From Candidatus Defluviibacillus avedoerensis (GTDB taxonomy: Bacteria; Pseudomonadota; Gammaproteobacteria; Burkholderiales; Burkholderiaceae_C): a DNA stretch of 64,000 nucleotides. How positions within the stretch are numbered: position 1 is the stretch's first letter; each line of letters starts with the position of its first letter. A program made the position numbers and the translations under genes. Shown piece by piece: positions 35,703 through 43,956 of the stretch. The stretch covers positions 248,001-312,000 of the forward strand of contig JADJBS010000001.1 in NCBI GenBank assembly GCA_016703665.1, in the 5' to 3' direction. Below the pieces are notes generated by a model. It ran no database searches. It saw only the letters and a program-made list of their open reading frames with translations, and had not been told where the DNA came from.

Positions 35703-35897
35703 TTGAAAACCAAACCTTTCCTTTGCGTGGCCCTGCTGGTCGCGGTGGTCGGATGCAGTTCGTCGGAAGTAGTTCGACAAGTTGACATCACAGTGGGCCA
35801 GCAACTCATTGACCTGAAGAAGGCTCGGGACAACGGCGCATTGAGCGCTTCTGAATATGACTCGCAACGCCGCAAGCTTGTCGACAGCGTTCAATAA
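35703..35897 (+). CDS. Small lipoprotein with SHOCT-like tail (first of a pair)
   Basis: A 64-residue protein starting with TTG (TTG AAA ACC) behind an AGGAGC ribosome site. The signal MKTKPFLCVALLVAVVGC has lipobox VVGC (Cys18), and the end DLKKARDNGALSASEYDSQRRKLV is a SHOCT-type short helical-tail motif, which is often a small oligomerising module. It is the upstream member of two similar genes, the next starting 10 bases after its stop. Function is unknown. Confidence 0.65.
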   Translation: MKTKPFLCVALLVAVVGCSSSEVVRQVDITVGQQLIDLKKARDNGALSASEYDSQRRKLVDSVQ

Positions 35898-35907
35898 GGG
35901 GCCAAGC

Positions 35908-36132
35908 ATGAAACCAATTCACCACTTCGCCTTGATCGCGTCCGTCGTTGTCGTGTTGGGCACAATAGCTGGCTGCGTGAGCAGCAGCAGCAGCCGTGTG
36001 ACGGTTCAGGATTCAACCAAAATATCCAAAGGCCAGGAGCTGAATGATTTGGTCCGCGCCAAAGAGTTGGGTGCGTTGACTGATTCCGAGTATGAATCGG
36101 TGCGCAAGGTCATCATGAACCGGTCGAATTGA
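35908..36132 (+). CDS. Small lipoprotein with SHOCT-like tail (second of a pair)
   Basis: A 74-residue paralogue of the preceding gene. It starts at ATG 35908 and has a signal ending in GTIAGC (lipobox Cys near residue 21), then SSSSSRVTVQDSTKISKGQ and the tail ELNDLVRAKELGALTDSEYESVRKVIM. The tail matches its neighbour's KARDNGALSASEYDSQRRKLV. The upstream frame overlaps the first gene and is not used as the start. Tandem duplication of an envelope-associated lipoprotein; role unknown. Confidence 0.65.
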   Translation: MKPIHHFALIASVVVVLGTIAGCVSSSSSRVTVQDSTKISKGQELNDLVRAKELGALTDSEYESVRKVIMNRSN

Positions 36133-36207
36133 GCAAACTGAGATTTGAACCAGCAATCTCGCACTGCGTCGTCCATTGGATGAACGCATCCGCTGATGCC
36201 AAGGCTT

Positions 36208-37630
36208 TCAGACGCTGATATCTGCGCTGAAGTCTGCCTCTGTCTGGGCCAGCAATTTACCGCTTCGGCACGCAGCCCTGAACGCGTCGAAATCGCGATG
36301 AGTCTGGTCCGCATAGTTGCGTGCATACACCGCCAGCGCGCTAGAGAACGCATCTCCCTTGCCAAGATAGGCGCTGATTTGCGGGGCCAAGCCACCGGCG
36401 CGGGCATGGGCGCGCGCAAGGACATGGCCGCAGAGGCTGGCATATTGGCGAAGCAGGCCCGTATCAAACGACTCTATCTGTGCCGATATTTTCATGTCGC
36501 GAAGCTGCCGGAAATAAAAATGCCGACCCATTGGCCCAGTAGAAGCACCTAGAAAAAAGGTCGCTTGACGATTGCATGAGCCGCTGCCCTTGAACGACTC
36601 GTTGACCTTGGTGCTTGTAAGCCGATTTGCCCGATGGCACATAGGACGCCAACACAGACTTCACAGCTTGTTTGATCTGCAGGAACAAGGGTTGATCTTG
36701 AGCATCCGTCATCAACAACACCAGACAGCGCGTACCGACACTCCCTACACCGACAACCTTAAAAGCAAGGTCCTGGACGCTAAAGTTACCTAAAAGATGC
36801 CTATGGCTTGGGCTTAGGCTAACCAAGTACTCCTTGAGGAGTTTCCCTGCCAGTGCCTCCCATTTCCCAATTGAGTCCAGTCGTCGTCGCCATCAAACAG
36901 AGTGCTGTGACCATGAACATGAAACAGCCCTGGCGGCGTCATGCATGACCCAGCGGCCATCGATTTTGTCCCCCATCTTGGGCAACAGATTCCCCTGCGT
37001 GCGACTCAGCGCCTTGGCTATGCTTTTACCCAGTGTTTGTTTCGCCACTTTGTCCTGAGTGGCAGATATCAGTGACTCCATGGTGATGCGTTCATACCAA
37101 AGTGACAACGCTCCCATCTGGGCGTAGTCACCCATATTTCTTTGGTAACTTTGCACGGCAGTGAACACAACATCGTCTGCTGCAGACACTGGCAAATCCA
37201 AATGGCGCGCAGCCAAGGTCAGACTGGCCGCAAGGCGCTTAAGGTCCCACTCCCATGGGCCGGGGTGGGTCTCGTCAAAATCGTTGATATCAAAAATCAA
37301 ATTGCGCTCAGGCGTCGCAAAACCGCCGAAATTCATCAGGTGGCAGTCACCGCAAATCTGCTGGACCAGCCCTGTATGGGGTGTGCTGGCCAAGTCATGG
37401 GCCTGGATGATGGCGCTGCCACGGTAGAAAGCAAAAGGTGAAGCCAACATTCGACCGTAGCGCAAGGGCACCAACCGCTGCACTCGTCCGGCGCTGGACG
37501 ATTCCAGCAACTTGATCGGGTCCCGGTCTACATTGCCAATGTGCTTGTGCGACTGACGACTTGTTTGTTTTCTCAGTTTCCGGCCAGCGGCAAATTTTTC
37601 AGCCAGCGTCTGCCTAGATTGTTCAGTCAT
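36208..37630 (-). pseudogene. DUF2252 family protein, two frameshifts
   Basis: Three frames in order rebuild one protein: from ATG 37630 MTEQSRQTLAEKFAAGRKLR to HDAARAV (with GDCHLMNFGGFATPERNLIFDINDFDETHPGPWEWDLKRLA, the DUF2252 core), then VVGVGSVGTRCLVLLMTDAQ, then GASTGPMGRHFYFRQLRDMK to the stop. Frame changes are near 36900 and 36545 (a run of six A in the plus strand). DUF2252 proteins are kinase-fold-like and of unknown function; the GDCHLMNFGG segment is the active-site-like region. Total length would be about 470 residues, as usual. It may be two sequencing errors or a broken gene. Confidence 0.8.
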
Positions 37631-37646
37631 TGAAATCCTTGCTACC

Positions 37647-39046
37647 TTAGGTGGCCTCGGGAACCAATAGGTTCAGATGCCGATCATGAAACGCATCCAA
37701 AGTGGTGCGGTGCGCCACGCTGACAATGGTGCAATGGGGCAGACGCTCTGTCAGTAGTGTCATCAGATGGGCTTCGGTGTCGTTGTCTAGGGCACTGGTG
37801 GCTTCGTCCATGAACAGGATGTCGGGTGCAAACAAAAGCGCCTGCGCAAACGCCAGGCGTTGCTGCTCACCGGGCGACAGCGTATGGCTCCAGCGTGCAG
37901 TGTCTTCTAGTCGGTTCACCAAGTGGGGCAGACGGCAATCTGCCAGGACCTGCTGATAGCGTGAAATATCCGTCTCATGTGCCACCGCCGGGTAGGCCAA
38001 TACATCCATCAAGCGCGTTTCGGGCAAGTAGCTCTTTTGCGGCACAAACATCATGCGCGCTTCGTCGGGTAAGGTGATGCTGCCTTTGCTGAATGGCCAC
38101 AAGCCCGCAATGGCGCGCAGCAGCGTGCTCTTGCCGCAACCTGACGGGCCACGTACCAGCCAGCGCTCACCGGGCGAAAACGACAAGGCGTCGACTTCGG
38201 TCAGGATTCGACCGCTGGGCACACCCAGCAGCAAATGCTTGGCTTTCACCGCCGCCGACCCGGCCACACGCTGAACTTCAATGCCTTTGGGGGGGGCTTG
38301 GTCGATGGCGGCGTCCATGGCCGACAAACGCTGTACGCGGGCCGACAACTGAAACAGGTCGCGATATGACAGCGCCAGCCAGGCAATGGCGCCAGCAGTG
38401 GCCGTGAAGGCGGCAACGTCCTGCATCAGGGTCCCTAACGAAATTTCGCCGGACAACACATGCGGGGCCATTGCAAAAATAGGCACAGCCAGCGACACCA
38501 CCCCGAAGCCCGTACTGGCGATGTTCAAGAAGACGTTGTGCCGCATCAAATCTGCCCAGTTGCGTCGAATGGCTGAGAAGAGGCCCTCCAGCCGCATTTG
38601 CTCGGTGGTGTTACCACTGTAGAGCGCAATTTGCCCAGACGAATCGCGCACCTTGGCCAATGCAAACCGAAAGTCCGCCTCCACCGACTGCTGAACCACC
38701 GTCGCCGCAGCCAGTGGATGCCCGGCCAGATGGGTGACGATGGTTTGAAGTACGCCCCAAAAGATAGCTACCCAAAAGAGGTAGCCGGGGATGGTGATGG
38801 CGCTGCCCGCCAGACCACCACACCCACAAAAAAAATGGTGATGGCCGAGCGAAAAGCTGCCCCATTGTGCTGCTCCAGCGCATCGAAGAACGCCTTTTGC
38901 AGGCCAGTCAGCCAGTAGTTCAAGCCAGTCACCAGGACCACCATGGCGATCAGCGTCAAGCCCAGTGCCCAGCCAACAGCCCGGTGATGAGAGTTCAGCC
39001 AGTAGGGTGCAGCCAATCGAAAAGTACGTTGCGTGATTGAAGACAT
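37647..39046 (-). pseudogene. SbmA/YddA-like ABC transporter (fused permease-ATPase), internally deleted and frameshifted
   Basis: Starts at ATG 39046: MSSITQRTFRLAAPYWLNSH and a first membrane helix, WALGLTLIAMVVLVTGLNYW. After FFVGVVV the frame changes near 38815 and continues AGSAITIPGYLFWVAIFWGV, then EADFRFALAKVRDSSGQIALYSGN, and the ATPase part: Walker A GPSGCGKSTLLRAIAGLWPF, signature LSPGEQQRLAFAQALLF and Walker B ILFMDEATSALD. Family members of PF06472 type have about 560-600 residues; this adds up to about 466, so roughly 100 residues between the first and next membrane helices seem to be missing at the frame break. It would be a peptide/vitamin-type transporter if intact. Confidence 0.75.
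37669..37833. repeat. 165-bp perfect direct repeat (copy 2)
   Basis: The other member of the pair described at 35209-35373. Here it lies inside the full transporter gene, covering the Walker B to C-terminal portion of its ATPase domain. Confidence 0.9.
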
Positions 39047-39202
39047 AGGGACAGCTTGTAGTTCAGGCTGTCTAGTATCGCCCGTCAGGCAAGGGTGTGG
39101 ATCACCCAGCGGGCTGCACACCTACATTCAGAATGCGCACAACGAATACGGGGGTTCGGAATGCCTTTTTGGCACACCTGATAACGTCTTTTGCTCTTGT
39201 TT

Positions 39203-39475
39203 TTACGAGACCCGCTCAATGGCCCACAAGAGCACGATCAAGCAAACCACAGTACCTAGCCAGCCCAGCAACAACCAGCGCCAAAGGCGCGGTGCGCGGC
39301 GCAGCTCCATGAAGTCCAGAACCACCCAGCCGCCTTTGAGTGCGGCCAGGGCAAAAATCAGGGGCACGGCCCAAGCAGTAGCCGGGTCTGTCAGGCCACT
39401 GTCCCCCAACGCCCAAGTGATGGCCGTGGCTGCCAGCAGTGCAGCCCAGACGGTGTTGATATGGCGGGGTGTCAT
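39203..39475 (-). CDS. NorF-like/cytochrome c oxidase subunit IV family protein
   Basis: A 90-residue protein with three membrane helices (for example INTVWAALLAATAITWAL, and a helix around WLLLGWLGTVVCLIVLLW). It matches the small COX4-like/NorF membrane proteins found with nitric oxide reductase or haem-copper oxidases. It starts 15 bases after the norE-like gene's stop and is co-transcribed. No norB or norC is in the window, so it is an orphan accessory subunit. Assignment is by size, topology and partner. Confidence 0.65.
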   Translation of the reverse strand: MTPRHINTVWAALLAATAITWALGDSGLTDPATAWAVPLIFALAALKGGWVVLDFMELRRAPRLWRWLLLGWLGTVVCLIVLLWAIERVS

Positions 39476-39490
39476 CCGTTTTCGCCTTCA

Positions 39491-40075
39491 TCACATCACA
39501 TAGACCAAGGGGAACAGCACGATCCACAGCAGATCGACCATGTGCCAGAAAGCGGCGCCGGTTTCCAGCGCATGGGCGTTGCCCTGGCTGTAGGCGCCGC
39601 GCCGCGTGGGTGCCCACAGGAGCACCAGCATGACCATGGCTGCCGCAACATGCAAAAAATGAAAACCGGTGAGGAAGAGATAGAACATCCAAAAGGTGTT
39701 GGTCTCCAGGTCAATACCCGCAGCAAACTTGTCGGCATATTCCAGGCTTTTAAGCATCAGAAAGCCCGCTCCGCAAGCCATGGCGGCGACCAGCCAGCGG
39801 GCGGCAGGCTGTGCCCGCGCCGCACGGGCTGACTGCACGGCGTGAGCCACGCAGGCACTGCCGCTGATCAGCAACACGGTATTGATGGCGCCGCTGCGCA
39901 GGTCGAGCGTGGACTGCGAATTCGCAAACACAGTCGGCTGGCGCAGGCGCACGGCAGCAAAGGCAATGAACAAGAGGGCGAAGGTGAGCAGTTCGGCACA
40001 GATCACCAGCCACACGGCCAGGTCGCCTCGCAGGCGTGGGGCGATGGGTGGCTGCGGCCCCAGGAGCTTGGTCAT
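39491..40075 (-). CDS. NorE-like cytochrome c oxidase subunit III family protein
   Basis: A 194-residue protein with about five membrane helices. LRGDLAVWLVICAELLTFALLFIAFA, then LTGFHFLHVAAAMVMLVLL and GAAFWHMVDLLWIVLFPLVYV, match the CoxIII fold used by NorE, an accessory to nitric oxide reductase. The conserved FHFLHV and FWHMVDLLW motifs are present. An FNR-like box is 36 bases upstream of the start. With norF following it forms a two-gene unit; whether it serves a NO reductase elsewhere in the genome is unknown. Confidence 0.7.
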   Translation of the reverse strand: MTKLLGPQPPIAPRLRGDLAVWLVICAELLTFALLFIAFAAVRLRQPTVFANSQSTLDLRSGAINTVLLISGSACVAHAVQSARAARAQPAARWLVAAMACGAGFLMLKSLEYADKFAAGIDLETNTFWMFYLFLTGFHFLHVAAAMVMLVLLWAPTRRGAYSQGNAHALETGAAFWHMVDLLWIVLFPLVYVM

Positions 40076-40110
40076 GGCGGAGATTGTGCCGGGGTTGATG
40101 CTTTTTGGCC

Positions 40111-40124
40111 TTGAACTGATTCAA
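40111..40124. promoter_or_regulatory. FNR/NnrR-like box upstream of norE
   Basis: TTGAACTGATTCAA is a perfect palindromic FNR/DNR-type site (TTGA-N6-TCAA), and with flanking CC/GG the arms extend to CCTTGAA/TTCAAGG. It lies in the 134-base divergent gap, 36 bases from the norE start and 86 from the aminopropyltransferase start. It would tie norEF to low oxygen or nitric oxide. Confidence 0.6.
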
Positions 40125-40209
40125 GGGCCTGGGTTTTCTTGTTTGGGCCGCAGGATGGGTTAGATTGACATTCGATTGCAAGCGTGGGCAGGTGTAACAA
40201 TCTAAAGCC

Positions 40210-41742
40210 ATGCAACCCAGCCCACGCCCCCTCGACATTGCCCTGCTGGCCAGCGTGTTCGTTATTGCAGCGTGTGGGCTGGTGTACGAGCTGGCAGCTG
40301 GCGCGCTGGCGTCGTACCTGCTGGGCGATTCGGTGTTGCAGTTCTCCACAGTCATTGGCAGCTACCTGTTTGCCATGGGCATTGGCTCCTATTTGTCGCG
40401 CTACTTTGACCGGCAGTTGCCCGCGCATTTTTTGCGCATTGAGCTGATGGTGGCATTGGCCGGAGGGGCCATGCCTGCGCTGCTGTTTTTGGCCAATGCC
40501 TATGTGCCGCACAGCTTTCGCTTCCTGCTCTACGGCATGGTGCTACTGGTGGGCACGCTGGTAGGGCTGGAGATTCCGATTGTCATGCGCATCCTCAAGC
40601 GCAATGTGGCTTTGAAAGACCTGGTGTCGCAGGTGCTCACCTTTGATTACCTGGGCGCGCTGGCGGTGTCGGTGGCTTTTCCGCTGCTGCTGGTGCCGCA
40701 AATGGGGCTGATCCGCACCGGGCTGCTGTTTGGCTTGATGAACGCGGCCATTGCGTTTTGGGCGCTGTGGCTGTTCCGGCACGAGTTGCGCTACTTCGGC
40801 GCGCACGCTGTGGCTTGTGTAGCCACACTGGCGGCGCTGTTGGCAGCCTTTGCCGGGGCGGACCAAATCACCACGTTGGCAGAAGACAGGTTTTACCAAG
40901 ACCGCATCGTCTTCACTGCCACCTCACCTTATCAGCGCATTGTGGTCACTAACAGCGGGGGGCTGGCCAAGGCCGGGCACCGCCTGTTCTTGAACGGCAA
41001 TTTGCAGTTTGCCGAGCGTGACGAATACCGCTACCACGAGGCCCTGGTCCACCCCGCCATGGCAGCCATGGGCGCGCCGCGCAATGTGGCGATATTGGGC
41101 GGGGGAGATGGCATGGCCGCGCGCGAGATGCTCAAGTACCCGTCGGTTGAGTCCATTACCCTGGTGGAGCTTGACCCGAACATGACGCAACTCTTTAGCC
41201 AAAACGAAACGCTCATTGGCCTGAATGGCAAGGCCCTAAACAACCCCAAAGTGAAGGTGGTCAACACCGATGCGTTCAAGTGGCTGCAAGAATCCACTGA
41301 CAGTTTCGACGTGATGGTGGTGGACTTCCCAGACCCGACCAACTTCTCGATTGGCAAGCTGTACACCAATGCCTTTTACGCCCTGCTGGACCAGCGCCTG
41401 TCGGCAAGCGGTTACGCGGTGATCCAGACCACGTCACCATTGGTGGCGCGCCAAAGCTTTTGGACCGTGGTGCAGACGATTGAATCGATCGGTCTTACCG
41501 CTACGCCCTACCACGCCCACGTGCCCAGCTTTGGCGAATGGGGCTTTGTGATTGCCAGCCGCCGGCCCTGGCATTTGCCCAAGGCCTTGCCTGAGGGGCT
41601 GAAGTTCTTGAACCTGCAAACCCTGCCTCTGCTGCTGGACTTTCCGCAGGACATGGCGCGCGTGCCTGCTGAGGTGAACCGCCTGTCTAACCAGGTGTTG
41701 GTGACGACCTATGAGCAGGAATGGGGGCGGGTGCTGCGGTGA
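40210..41742 (+). CDS. Membrane-bound polyamine aminopropyltransferase (spermidine synthase-like)
   Basis: A 510-residue fusion: seven or so N-terminal membrane helices (about residues 10-225, e.g. LDIALLASVFVIAACGLVYEL) and a C-terminal Rossmann-type spermidine-synthase domain. The latter has LFLNGNLQFAERDEYRYHEALVHP, the glycine motif VAILGGGDGMAAREML and the DFPDPTNFSIGKLYT loop with the catalytic Asp. It would transfer aminopropyl from decarboxylated S-adenosylmethionine to a polyamine-like amine at the membrane. The start of the next gene overlaps its stop (GTGA). Confidence 0.88.
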   Translation: MQPSPRPLDIALLASVFVIAACGLVYELAAGALASYLLGDSVLQFSTVIGSYLFAMGIGSYLSRYFDRQLPAHFLRIELMVALAGGAMPALLFLANAYVPHSFRFLLYGMVLLVGTLVGLEIPIVMRILKRNVALKDLVSQVLTFDYLGALAVSVAFPLLLVPQMGLIRTGLLFGLMNAAIAFWALWLFRHELRYFGAHAVACVATLAALLAAFAGADQITTLAEDRFYQDRIVFTATSPYQRIVVTNSGGLAKAGHRLFLNGNLQFAERDEYRYHEALVHPAMAAMGAPRNVAILGGGDGMAAREMLKYPSVESITLVELDPNMTQLFSQNETLIGLNGKALNNPKVKVVNTDAFKWLQESTDSFDVMVVDFPDPTNFSIGKLYTNAFYALLDQRLSASGYAVIQTTSPLVARQSFWTVVQTIESIGLTATPYHAHVPSFGEWGFVIASRRPWHLPKALPEGLKFLNLQTLPLLLDFPQDMARVPAEVNRLSNQVLVTTYEQEWGRVLR

Positions 41743-41865
41743 ATCGCAGGCGGATTGCCGTGATTTCACACCTGCCTGCTGGCCGTCGCGGGTCGCCCAA
41801 CCCACGCCGGTGCCAAGTCCAGGTAAATCAGGTGTCCAGCCCCAGGGTGGCGATCGCGCTGGGGG

Positions 41866-43356
41866 GTGGGGGGGGGGGCGGACGAGCCTTCGTCGCCTGC
41901 AGCCATGGAACACCGCCTTATGCGCCAAGCGCGCGTACTGATTGCTGGTGGCGGCGTTGCGGGCCTGGCGGCAGCACGCGCACTGCGCCTTCGCGGTATC
42001 GACGACTTTGCGTTGCTGGAACTCGAAGACCATGTAGGCGGCAACAGCCGTGCTGGGGCTGTCAATGGCCTTGCTTGCCCGCTGGGTGCACACTACCTGC
42101 CGGTACCGGATGATGCGGCACCCGAGGTACAGGATTTACTGACAGAGCTGGGATTGGGCCACCGTGTGACAGGGCGTTGGCGCTTGAGTGCGCAGGGCGA
42201 GCAGCATCTTTGTCACAGCCCACAAGAGCGGCTGTATTTTCGGGGGCAATGGCAAGAAGGCCTGCTCCCGGTGAATGATGTGGGGCCGCAGACGCTGGCG
42301 CAGTACCAAGGTTTTGCACAGGCGGTGACACAGGCTCAGGCCCAGGCTGCATTCGCTGTTCCAGTATCAAAAAGGCCATTCAGGCAATACCAACAATCGT
42401 TAGATGCTATTACTTTTGATGTTTGGTTAAATCAATCTGGGTGGACTGACCCTTATCTGCGTTGGTACTTGGACTACTGCTGCCGTGACGACTATGGGGC
42501 GGGGTTGGACGCAGTTTCTGCCTGGGCAGGGATTCATTACTTTGCCAGTCGGCACGGGTTTCATGCACCGGGCGCAGCGACGATGGAGCGAGACGGGGGC
42601 GTGTTGACCTGGCCCGAGGGCAATGGCTGGATCACGCAAAAACTGGCTGCCCCGATGGGGCCCCGGTTGCAGACTGGCCGTATCGTGACCCGGATCGACG
42701 TGCTCAAGGCCGGCGTAGAAGTTGACGCCATTGACGCGGACACCGGTCAGGCTGAGCGCTGGGTGGCCGAGCGTTGCATCGTCGCTTTGCCTCTCTTCAT
42801 TGCTGCGCGCGTTGTGCGCCCTGCGCCGCCGGCTTTGCAGGCAGCGGCGCAGGCTGCGCGCTACGCGCCCTGGCTAGTGACCAATGTGCACCTTCGCGAG
42901 CCACTGGACGACCGGCCCGGCGCCCCCTTGAGCTGGGACAACGTCATTCACGCCGGGCAAGGCGCTGGGCAACTGGGCTATGTGAACGCCATGCACCAAA
43001 GCCTGAGCCCAGTGCCCGGCGCCACGGTGCTCACGCACTACCGGGCCTTTGGCATCCACCCGGCGCAAAGGCAGTGGCTGTATGAGCAAACCTGGGCGCA
43101 TTGGCGGGACGGCTTGCTGGCGGACTTGCATGCGCCGCACCCGGATCTGGCCGGCAAGGCCACGCGGATCGACATCATGCGCTATGGGCACGCCATGGCA
43201 GTGCCGGTGCCGGGTTTCGCCAGCCACGCGGCCTTGGCTGCATTGCAGGCGTCCCCAAAGGGGCAGCGCCTGCAATTTGCACACAGCGATTTGTCGGGCT
43301 ATTCGGTGTTTGAAGAAGCCTTTACGCACGGGCACCGGGCGGGCATGGCTGTTTGA
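41866..43356 (+). CDS. FAD-dependent oxidoreductase (amine-oxidase type), N terminus disturbed
   Basis: About 496 residues with an FAD Rossmann motif VLIAGGGVAGLAAARALRLRGIDDFALLELED, CPLGAHYLPVPDD, a C-terminal HSDLSGYSVFEEAFTHG motif, and the GIHYFASRHGF-like region of flavin amine-oxidase relatives. The clear part starts near ATG 41920. A GTG at 41739 overlapping the previous stop gives NRRRIA, and mixed frames in 41750-41860 read like a lipoprotein/Tat leader (TCLLAVAG, AQPTPVPSPG) but require one or more indels, near a long G run (41862-41880). It sits next to the aminopropyltransferase gene, as often seen, so it may oxidise a related amine. Confidence 0.8.
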   Translation: MGGGADEPSSPAAMEHRLMRQARVLIAGGGVAGLAAARALRLRGIDDFALLELEDHVGGNSRAGAVNGLACPLGAHYLPVPDDAAPEVQDLLTELGLGHRVTGRWRLSAQGEQHLCHSPQERLYFRGQWQEGLLPVNDVGPQTLAQYQGFAQAVTQAQAQAAFAVPVSKRPFRQYQQSLDAITFDVWLNQSGWTDPYLRWYLDYCCRDDYGAGLDAVSAWAGIHYFASRHGFHAPGAATMERDGGVLTWPEGNGWITQKLAAPMGPRLQTGRIVTRIDVLKAGVEVDAIDADTGQAERWVAERCIVALPLFIAARVVRPAPPALQAAAQAARYAPWLVTNVHLREPLDDRPGAPLSWDNVIHAGQGAGQLGYVNAMHQSLSPVPGATVLTHYRAFGIHPAQRQWLYEQTWAHWRDGLLADLHAPHPDLAGKATRIDIMRYGHAMAVPVPGFASHAALAALQASPKGQRLQFAHSDLSGYSVFEEAFTHGHRAGMAV

Positions 43357-43359
43357 GGC

Positions 43360-43956
43360 TCAACGCAGGTGCTTGATGCGTTTGGCGTTGAAGGCTTCAC
43401 GAATACTCAAGTTGCGCGGCCCGAACACCAGCTTGAACGACTCCCCGGCGGCCACTTGCCCCGGTGCCTTGACCGCCAGGTAAAAGCCGCAATACCCACG
43501 GTGCACCATGTCGCGCGAGGCCTGGTCAAAGCCCATCACGGAATTGAACTTGAAACAGGGTTGGCGGGGCTCGGTGACACGCAGAACGCAACCTGCAAAG
43601 TGGAGTTCGTCACCCACCCAGACATCTTGCTCCAGCAGGCCATGTAATGTCAGGTTTTCACCCATGAAGCCGTGGGGCAGTGTCTCTTCAAACAGGCTCA
43701 GGCCCAGTTCAAGCCGACGTGTTTGCCAAAAGGCGTAGTGTTCTTGCGGGTAGGCGTAAACCGCCTTGTCCAGGCCGCCGTGAACACTGGGGTCAGCCTG
43801 GTCGTCCCCGTCCAACCCCAGACGTCGAACCGCGACTGCACCTGTGCGTGCAATTTTCCCGATGGCGGACATCACTTTGCGGCCATTCGCCATCAATGGG
43901 CGGGGCACGCTGCAGTTGACACTGAGCACGGTGAATGGGTTTGTCGTATCTGTCAT
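43360..43956 (-). CDS. MOSC domain-containing protein (YiiM-like)
   Basis: From ATG 43956 it has 198 residues. The MOSC fold is clear: VRRLGLDGDDQADPSVHGGLDKAVYAYPQEHYAFW, then PHGFMGENLTLHGL, HFAGCVLRVTEPRQPCFKF with the conserved active Cys, and a C-terminal end. MOSC domains bind sulphur/molybdenum cofactor-like ligands; YiiM reduces N-hydroxylated bases. Its start overlaps the MATE stop (ATGA), linking the two. The longer open frame upstream to 44220 overlaps the MATE gene and is spurious. Confidence 0.85.
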   Translation of the reverse strand: MTDTTNPFTVLSVNCSVPRPLMANGRKVMSAIGKIARTGAVAVRRLGLDGDDQADPSVHGGLDKAVYAYPQEHYAFWQTRRLELGLSLFEETLPHGFMGENLTLHGLLEQDVWVGDELHFAGCVLRVTEPRQPCFKFNSVMGFDQASRDMVHRGYCGFYLAVKAPGQVAAGESFKLVFGPRNLSIREAFNAKRIKHLR

